NCBI GenBank assembly: GCA_009823395.1
Contig: CM020512.1
Span: 12,919,905-12,983,904, forward strand
From: Thamnaconus septentrionalis
Lineage: Eukaryota > Chordata > Actinopteri > Tetraodontiformes > Monacanthidae
DNA length: 64,000 bases
Direction: 5' to 3'
The position numbers and the translations under genes were made by a program. This document shows, piece after piece, positions 54,600 through 64,000 of this stretch; positions within the stretch are counted from its first letter, which is position 1, and each line of letters starts with the position of its first letter. Below the pieces are notes generated by a model. The model had not been told where the DNA came from. It worked only from the letters and a program-made list of their open reading frames with translations, and made no database searches.

Positions 54600-57394
54600 C
54601 TGGCTCCGTGTCCTGTCATTTCCGCCAGGCGAGTGCTTTTCTCTCATCATGGCCGCATATGGCTCCTTGTTAAGCCCAATGGTACTACAGGTGCAAATTA
54701 TAGAATTACCAGCAGGTGGCAGTGTGGTGGATGACTTATCTTTATAACTATATATTTTATTTTGCTGAACTTGAATTCTTTGTTGGACTCGACAAACGCT
54801 AATCATTTGTTCTTTGTGATGAGCGCAGCTGGTTGTGTAACCTGTGTAATTCCCTCCACCAATGTTTCAAGTTTTCCAGCTTACTTTTAAATTGAAAAAC
54901 TAGTTGAGGAAGAGTAAATCTTAGAAGCTGTCTCAGAACTCTTTCCAAAAATTAGAGCAGGTGGTAACGCCATAATATTCTATTCATAACCGCAACCCAA
55001 TATTACACTTTTCATATACCGTCTCGAATCACATCATCAGTCTTTGGGGCTGACGTGACTGGATGTCATCAATTATGGAAAGATGTGCTGAAATTAGAAA
55101 GCAAAACCCCAGTGGCTTGTTCTGTAAAGCTCCACTCGGAGGTTTGCTCTGATTTTGTGCAAAGGATGCAAAGAAAAACTGCATCTGCAGCTGATAAAAG
55201 AATAAATAGCTTACGTGATGAAAATGAAAATGCAATCCGAAGCACTCAATCCACAATAAGACATCGACACTTGTACCGGCACGTATGGCTCATTTTTGGC
55301 TGCCAGTTTAAATGAAAGTGAGAGGGGAACGTGGGGGGTTAAGTCTTACCGTACAACCTGTGGGTGCATTGACGTTCATGATCTCAATTTCAACAACACA
55401 TCTGCTACGTGTCTGAGCAGCAGACTGAAATTTCTCAGGCATCAGCAAACACTTAACCACGGATAAAAAAAATCAACACCGCAATGTGTGTTTGTAAGTC
55501 ATCCAGACACTAATGATGTTTTTCTCCCATCATAACAAGCGAGCTGGCCTGGCCTAATGAGAGCGGGCCGTGTGGGTGTCACAGGAGGAGGAACAGAGGA
55601 GGAAGTGACTGTCGGCTTCCTCCTCCAGCTTCTGTCTCGACTCCTCCCAGCTGTCTGCAAAGCTGCTGCTCGCTTGCCCTGCGGGGCCCTCACTGCTCTG
55701 ACCATCTGCTGGCAAACACTGCGAGTAAAGCGACTCAAAACCGTACGGAGGAAAACGAAAACGAGCAAGATTCAAAAGGCACATGAAGACACGGTGTTTC
55801 TGTAGATGTTAGTCTGGTGATCAAAGGGAAAGGAAGCCGCTGCATACTGAAGCAGTTACAATATGCGATATGTGCCTTGATTTTTATTTAATGATGATTT
55901 CAAAAAAAAAATCGCACATTATGAAATTGTTTTGTATTACAATTATTTGTGCAATTGGGGGTTATGCAAATAATGTTAGATTTTGTTTTAATATGCTTTT
56001 TATATTGTATTTTAGGTTTTTACAGTCATTTCATTTTTCTATGCTGGAAAAAAAATCTAATAAAATAATCAAATTTAAGAAAATCACTTAATTTATTAAT
56101 TATCTCTCTCTTTCTCACAGTAGTAAATAAAAACAATTTATTTGGTTTAAATGATTTTTTTTATTTTGCTCTCCAGACAACAATGTTTATTTTTGCTCTG
56201 ACTTGAGACGTTAGATGTCATTATTTGTTATAAATGCTCTTTTAAGTCCAGCAAGTGTGCCACCTATCAATGTATTTTTATTAAATGTCAAAAAGAGAGA
56301 GAAGGCAAACCGTTTATGTTGGCTTTCCTATTGTATCAACTTAAATCAGCCTTCTCTCTCTCTCTTAAGAATCAGCATTAGTCGATCACAAGTGACAATG
56401 TCTACAAATTGCATATTTCCATTGCATTTTCTGCCTTTTAGTGGCCAGCAGGCTACGTTTGTAGTGATCTTGCATCCATCGCTTAAATGTTGCTCTCACA
56501 GAAACCCTGACACCCCAGGCATTTATGGTGACACACTACCACAGGTCTCGAGGCTGACACCTGGTGTACATGCAAAGGAAGTGCACACAATCGCCTCTGA
56601 TCCTCGTGTTACGCTAGTAGCAATGTGCAAATGCTCGGACAAATGTTCGACACAACCCGTCACAAGGAAGCAGTTAATCTACTATCTACTGGTCTACTGG
56701 TGGTGCGCGACATACCTGCTGTCCATGCACTGTCCGTGTCCAAAAAAGCAACACTGTCGTAGGCCCCCGTCCTCAAACACCGCAACATGGCCGAACTCCA
56801 GTCAGGACATCCAGCGCTGTCCACAGCGATCGGCAGTGGAGTCAACCACGATCCTCCTCCTAGTTTTCCGCTGGGTAGTCCGTTTTCTGATCAAAAGCCT
56901 TTTTTTTTCTCTCGAGCTTTTGCGGTGACTTTTACCGGTAATCACAACGAGACACAACTGAGATCGGATTGTAGATTGACACGTGGGTTCTGACCACTGA
57001 AACAACATCAAGAGCTTTGATCCGTTTGGATATAGCAATCCGTTCATTTATCATACTTGCAGGTTAGTTATTTGGGTCAATGCACTTTCTTGCATGGTCA
57101 AAAAGCTGTTTGACTTTCCCTCACCCCCAAATGCACACCTGAGCACATTCAACCATTACCTTGTATGTATAAGACACGCCCCTGTGGCGGATGACCCTGG
57201 TGACAACGAAGGCCCCGCCTTCATACATAAAATAAAATAAAATAAAAACTTGATGATTAAGATTATTATTTGTATTATTTGCATTAATGTTGTGCTATTT
57301 TGGAATCATGTATTTTTGGTGGTGCTGTTCAAATGTCAAAAACACTGTTTGATAGCCACTTGGCTTCTGTTGCTAATGCTAGTTCAGTAGACGT
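54600..57394. other. Intergenic between convergent syn2 and raf1 (left part)
   Basis: No recognised gene. A 237-codon open frame on + (56215-56928) overlaps a somewhat GC-richer segment (about 56450-57000) but has no domain I can name. An (AAAAT)n run lies at about 57228-57246. Confidence 0.5.
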
Positions 57395-57395
57395 G

Positions 57396-58689
57396 CACGA
57401 CGCTGAAGTTGGCACCACATTCGCCGCGGTGCTTCTTAGGTTTCGATTCCACCTTAAAGAAAAATCCGCAATTTGACCGCTAGATGGCTACTGTATAATT
57501 TTTCCAACATTATACAGTAGAAATGGACATGTGAGGTATCATTGTAAAGCATGGGCGCTCTACTGTCACAATCAGTTGACATACTTTATGGGAAATAATT
57601 TTTGGCCTTTTCGGGGGACTCTAAATTTGACAATTTTGCCATTGACATCATGGTATTTTTCAGTTTTTCAGGCGGATTATTTCCTAATTATACAGTAGAA
57701 ATGGACATGTGAGGTATCATTGTAAAGCATAGGAGCTCTTCTATCACAATCAGGGTTAGGGTTTCGGGGTTCCTCATGCACTAGAAGCCCCAAATTTGGT
57801 ATGGATGTGTCTTAGGGGATCCTGATGAAGCAGCAAGCGGCCCCATGTCTCTAGGACAAAGTTGACCTTTGACCCTCATAGACTTGCATTGAATTAGGGT
57901 TAGTGATAAGGCTGAAATTAGGGTTAGGGTTAGGGTTAGCTGAAATTAGGGTTGGGGTTTCAGGGTTCCTCATGGGTTAGAAGCCCCAAATTTGGCGTGG
58001 GTGTGTCTTAGGGGCTCCTGATGAAGCAGCAAGAGCCCCCACGTCTCTTGGACAAAGTTGACTTTTGACCCCCATAGACTTGTATGGCATTAGGGTTAGC
58101 ATTATGACGCTGAAGTTGGCACCACATTCGCCGCGGTGCTTCTTAGGTTTCGATTCCATCTTAAAAAAAACAATTCCGCAATTTGACCACTAGATGGTTG
58201 TGCTTATCCTGACACTTCTTTTTGCCAAATTTGGGGCTTCTAACGCATGAGGAACCCCGAAACCCTAACCCTGATTGTGATAGTAGCGCTCCTATGCTTT
58301 ACAATGATACCTCACATGTCCATTTCTACTGTATAATATTTGGAAATAATCCACTTGAAAAACTGAAAACTACCGTGATGTCAATGGCAAAGTTGTCAAC
58401 TTTAGAGTCCCCCAAAAAGGCCAAAAATGATTTCCCGTGAAATATGTCAACTGATTATAAAAGTAGAGCTCCCATGCTTTACAATGATACCTCACATGTC
58501 CATTTCTACTGTATAATTTTCGGGGGAAAAATCCACTTCAACATTGAACATAATTGGCTGAATTTTATCTGTTGAAAAGTGTTGGGATAAGCGCAGCTAT
58601 CTAGCGGTCAAATTGCAGAATTGTTTTTTAAGGTGGAATCGAAACCTAAGACACACCGCGCCGAATGTGGTGCCAACTTCAGCGTCGTG
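57396..58689. mobile_element. Long-inverted-repeat (foldback) element, 1.3 kb
   Basis: The left end (cacgacgctgaagttggcac at 57396) is the reverse complement of the right end (58670-58689). Homology extends about 80-110 bp inward (aggtttcgattccacctta). A direct third copy of the end starts at 58106, suggesting two nested or tandem elements. Inside, a word of about 45 bp (acagtagaaatggacatgtg followed by aggtatcattgtaaagca) occurs twice in each orientation, near 57515, 57693, 58290 and 58470. TAGGGT-type repeats lie near 57750-57960. No transposase. Confidence 0.8.
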
Positions 58690-59957
58690 GACATGCAGTG
58701 CTTTTTACTGCTATCTTGTGGTGGCGCAGAGCGGCTTATGTTTAGGTTTTATTAATAGCAATCAAGCGTACATTTGCAGATCTGTCAAATGAAACCACTT
58801 TTAAAATAGCAGAATGATAAGTGAAAACTCTTGAAATCCAAATTAATTGGTTTGCTAAAGGTTGAGACCATGTTGGTTCAGGCGACTGAGTTGAAGGTCT
58901 CACATTATAAAAGGGCGCAGCATGTCTGGAGGTTATCTTGTCGCATCATGTTAGTGTGATATTAGAGGAAATGAGTCAGTCATTCTGTCCCCATGTACTC
59001 GACATTCAGATTTTTTTTGTAGCCAAAAGTAGAGAGTGAATTGGTGTTCTTCATTTATATTTCTCATACTCTGTACTGTTTTCTTATTTATTTTTAAATT
59101 ACTTGGTATTTACTTGAGTCTCCACCCTGAACTGCTAGAAAGAAGTTTTTGTTTTCATTTTGCAATTTCAAAAAGTAAAAAAAAAAAAAAAAAAAAGAAT
59201 AGACAGAGGAAAGGATTGGCAAAGATTAATATGCTAGAGCTGCAACGGTTCTTGACATCTCTGCTCTGGAAATTACTCGGCTTGTAAATATGAAGTGCTT
59301 TAAGTTCCAGACAAAAAACAAAACCTCTAAAACTGTCATGGTCCCCACCCACTAATCTTCTTGTAGATTTGTCTGATTTGTTGCCTGGGGCGTCTGTTTT
59401 GTTGGGAAACAAAAGAAAAAAAACGAGACCAAAATGAGTAAGCAGTAAAAAGAAAAAAAAAAGACAATGTGTTGTTTTTTTCTGCACCATTTTTGAACCT
59501 CAAAGGCCTTTCTTTGTGTAAGAGTGACTGGGACTCCTGCAGAGCAGCAGCCACTAGATGACACTGTTGTGGGCAGTGCACGTAAGCCTTTTGGCCTTTG
59601 TGGTTTGTCAGCGCACAGGAATAGACCAGATAAATGCATATAGCAAAACTGTTGTAAAAATAGATGAGTGGCTGGCGGCCAGTGGCTTAACTCTAATTGC
59701 TGTTCGCTGCCGTGACCGACTCCAGCCTGGATTTACCTTTAGGTCAGACTTTTTCAGACATGTGATTCAAAGTCTGAACTCGCTTCCACGGCGCTCCTCA
59801 CAATGAGCTGAAGTAAGAGGGACAATACAAGTTTCCACGTTAAGCAAAAATTTTAACATACATATGAGCCATGTCATGCTATACCAGTCATGTTGGGATA
59901 CTTGCAGTGCTAATGTGTATATATACACATATATGTATTATATATACACAGATAAAC

Positions 59958-59992
<35 letters not shown>

Positions 59993-60362
59993 TATGCATA
60001 TAAATGTCATTAAAGAACATATTCAACTCCACTAAGCCATACAGCACAAGGCCATTGCGTGGCAAAGTCCCCTGATGTCGTGTCTCCCTTTGAGGCTCCA
60101 CCACGTTGGCACCACTACAACAAACATCTCACTCTGCCACTAAGTCTGGCACATGTGTGAGAATTTTCTGCATTTGTAAATGGTAAGGAGTCATAATTTG
60201 GCTTTACGCGGCAACCTCAAATCAGTTGAAGTAGGTTTAAGTAATTGGCATAACTGTGACGGCAGCATGTTCATTATTCGGTGTTCTGCATTAAATTTTT
60301 TGGCTTCAAAAAAAAAAAAAAAAAAAAGCAAGAACATCTTATGCAAAGAAATTTAACTTAAT
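58690..60362. other. Intergenic between syn2 and raf1 (right part)
   Basis: No gene recognised. It holds poly(A) runs at about 59177-59196 and 60308-60327 and a mixed (TA)n/(CA)n tract at about 59918-59991. Confidence 0.5.
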
Positions 60363-60368
60363 TTTATT
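60363..60368 (-). terminator. raf1: Candidate raf1 poly(A) signal
   Basis: TTTATT on the + strand, which is AATAAA on the - strand, about 960 bp beyond the raf1 stop codon. Confidence 0.4.
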
Positions 60369-61327
60369 AAAATATCGAATACACACCTTTCTTGCCATGT
60401 TCAAAATAAAACCTTTAACCTTCTGAAACAGACATGATGAACAAACACAAATTAGTCTCTGATGGATTTAAATATTTAAGACAACTACCAAGTGTCCAGC
60501 TGGCGAAGGCCTTCCCATGGTGGACCGATATGAACGTATGCGTCTGTCTGTGTGAGTTCTGTGTGTAACCGAGCGGCTCAGATTGAGCCGCGACGACCGC
60601 TGAAACATAACCACTGCTTTAACTAAAAATGTGCAAATTCAATTTTTCCATCACTCGGGCCTGCTCTTGGTGACAGGCCATAATACATCCAAAATAAACC
60701 CCCCCAACAAATAGACGGTTAAAAGAAGTCAAGGACAATGAGAGAGAGAGAAGAAACAAAAAAGACAGAAGCTCCCCGCATCTATCCCATTATCATTTAA
60801 GACGCTGGAACAAAAAAAAAAAAAAACTATACTGTACAACTAAAGTTCTTGTTCATAGTCACAAGAGGTGAATTGTGCAGGATCCAAGTCCAGACTTTGT
60901 TTCCTTTTTAAGGCATGTTAGCTTTTTTTAAAGGTCCTCTTCATCAGGGCGGCTGTTCTTCACGTCACAGACAGACACCACGTCTTTGATATTCCTTTCA
61001 CTGCTTGACTGAAGTGGGGTGTGCATGCATGTATTTACAGATCTGACTGAAAGCGCTGCCTCTTCACACTTCTCAGGGCGTATAATACGTAAGGCACCAC
61101 CTCCATGTGGACCAGGCAAAAAGTCCATCACGGATCCTAGATGTGCTTCTATCCTCCTCCTCCTCCTCCTCCTCTTATAGGCTCTTCTGATAAGCGAGGG
61201 CTGTGCTGTACGTAAGGACTGCAGGTAGTGTATTTTTAGGCATCTGTATGCAGAGAGCATTGGTGGTGGTGGGGGGGGGGGCATTCTTGATATTTCAAAG
61301 ACGATGCGTGGGGGCAGCCGTGCGCCT
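60369..61327 (-). other. raf1: raf1 3' UTR (probable)
   Basis: Between the raf1 stop codon and the candidate poly(A) signal. It contains a (TCC)n run at about 61152-61174 and a G run at 61269-61280. No makorin-like antisense gene was seen here. Confidence 0.45.
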
Positions 61328-63694
<2,367 letters not shown>

Positions 63695-64000
63695 CTGCGC
63701 TGCCGTCAAGGAATAGCGGCCGAGAGACGCATCCCAGGCTAAGCAGAGGGCGCCGTGGCGGACAGAGGTGTTAGATCTACCATAGAGAATCAGTGTTGCA
63801 GTCAAGACCGACCGCACCAACCGAGACCAAGACGTTATCGAGACTAGAAAGTATGGAGATGGAGGCAAGGCCAAGACTTTATATATCAAAGAAAAATCAC
63901 AACAAAACAGAAAGAAATGACCAGCATCTTTTTTAAATCGAACAGCAACATCTCTTTTCATCAAGGTATCTTAATAATTTTCTTTAACATTTTGCTGCTT
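63695..64000 (-). other. raf1: raf1 intron running off the window
   Basis: Intronic sequence upstream of the first visible exon. About 63790-63880 (tgcagtcaagaccgaccg, then accgagaccaagacg) resembles a common teleost interspersed repeat. Confidence 0.45.

Noticed and set aside
57750..57960. Interstitial telomere
   Set aside because: TAGGGT words are few and interspersed within the inverted-repeat element, so they belong to that element.

Overview
The window looks like nuclear DNA of a ray-finned (probably percomorph teleost) fish. It has vertebrate spliced genes with short introns, abundant (CA)n/(GA)n microsatellites, teleost-type SINE, hAT, PIF/Harbinger-like and mariner-like fragments, and two CpG-rich promoters. 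Three conserved vertebrate genes anchor it: slc16a1 (MCT1, + strand, CDS 5311-10111), syn2 (synapsin II, b-type end, + strand, CDS 42996-52371) and the 3' end of raf1 (- strand, exons 61328-63694, running off the right edge).

Between slc16a1 and syn2, about 12.4-41.6 kb, lies a tandem cluster of ten related seven-transmembrane receptor genes or fragments. Nine (A-I) are on the - strand: A is frameshifted, B, C and D are near-identical, E is intact, F is a 5'-truncated fragment, and G, H and I are intact. A tenth, divergent copy (J) is on the + strand, back to back with I. All A-I copies except F share one architecture: a TATA-type promoter and non-coding exon 1, an intron of about 450 bp, and a single coding exon of about 310 codons. 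I do not recognise the receptor subfamily. It keeps an ERY/ERH motif at the end of TM3, a TM4 Trp and PxxY in TM7, but lacks the usual class A Asn in TM1, Asp in TM2, CWxP in TM6, Asn of NPxxY and the TM3-EL2 disulfide. Units B, C and D (15.4-27.7 kb) are recent segmental duplicates. They carry the same LINE-like fragment, and unit C was later hit by a decayed hAT element. An ancient SINE remnant in the intron of A, B, D, G and perhaps E acts as a marker of cluster history.

The right third holds syn2, which encodes 480 aa (domains A, B and C plus a IIb-like tail). It has no nested TIMP gene and no visible domain E exon. After a convergent intergenic stretch of about 6 kb with a 1.3-kb inverted-repeat element comes raf1. 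The syn2/raf1 neighbourhood matches the vertebrate SYN2-PPARG-TSEN2-MKRN2-RAF1 block, but nothing between them resembles pparg, tsen2 or mkrn2.

The most interesting items are: the atypical receptor cluster, with signs of gene conversion and shared promoters; two apparent 2-bp dinucleotide-slippage frameshifts (receptor A and the slc16a1 tail); and the loss of the nested TIMP from syn2. All coordinates come from reading the sequence. No database search was run.
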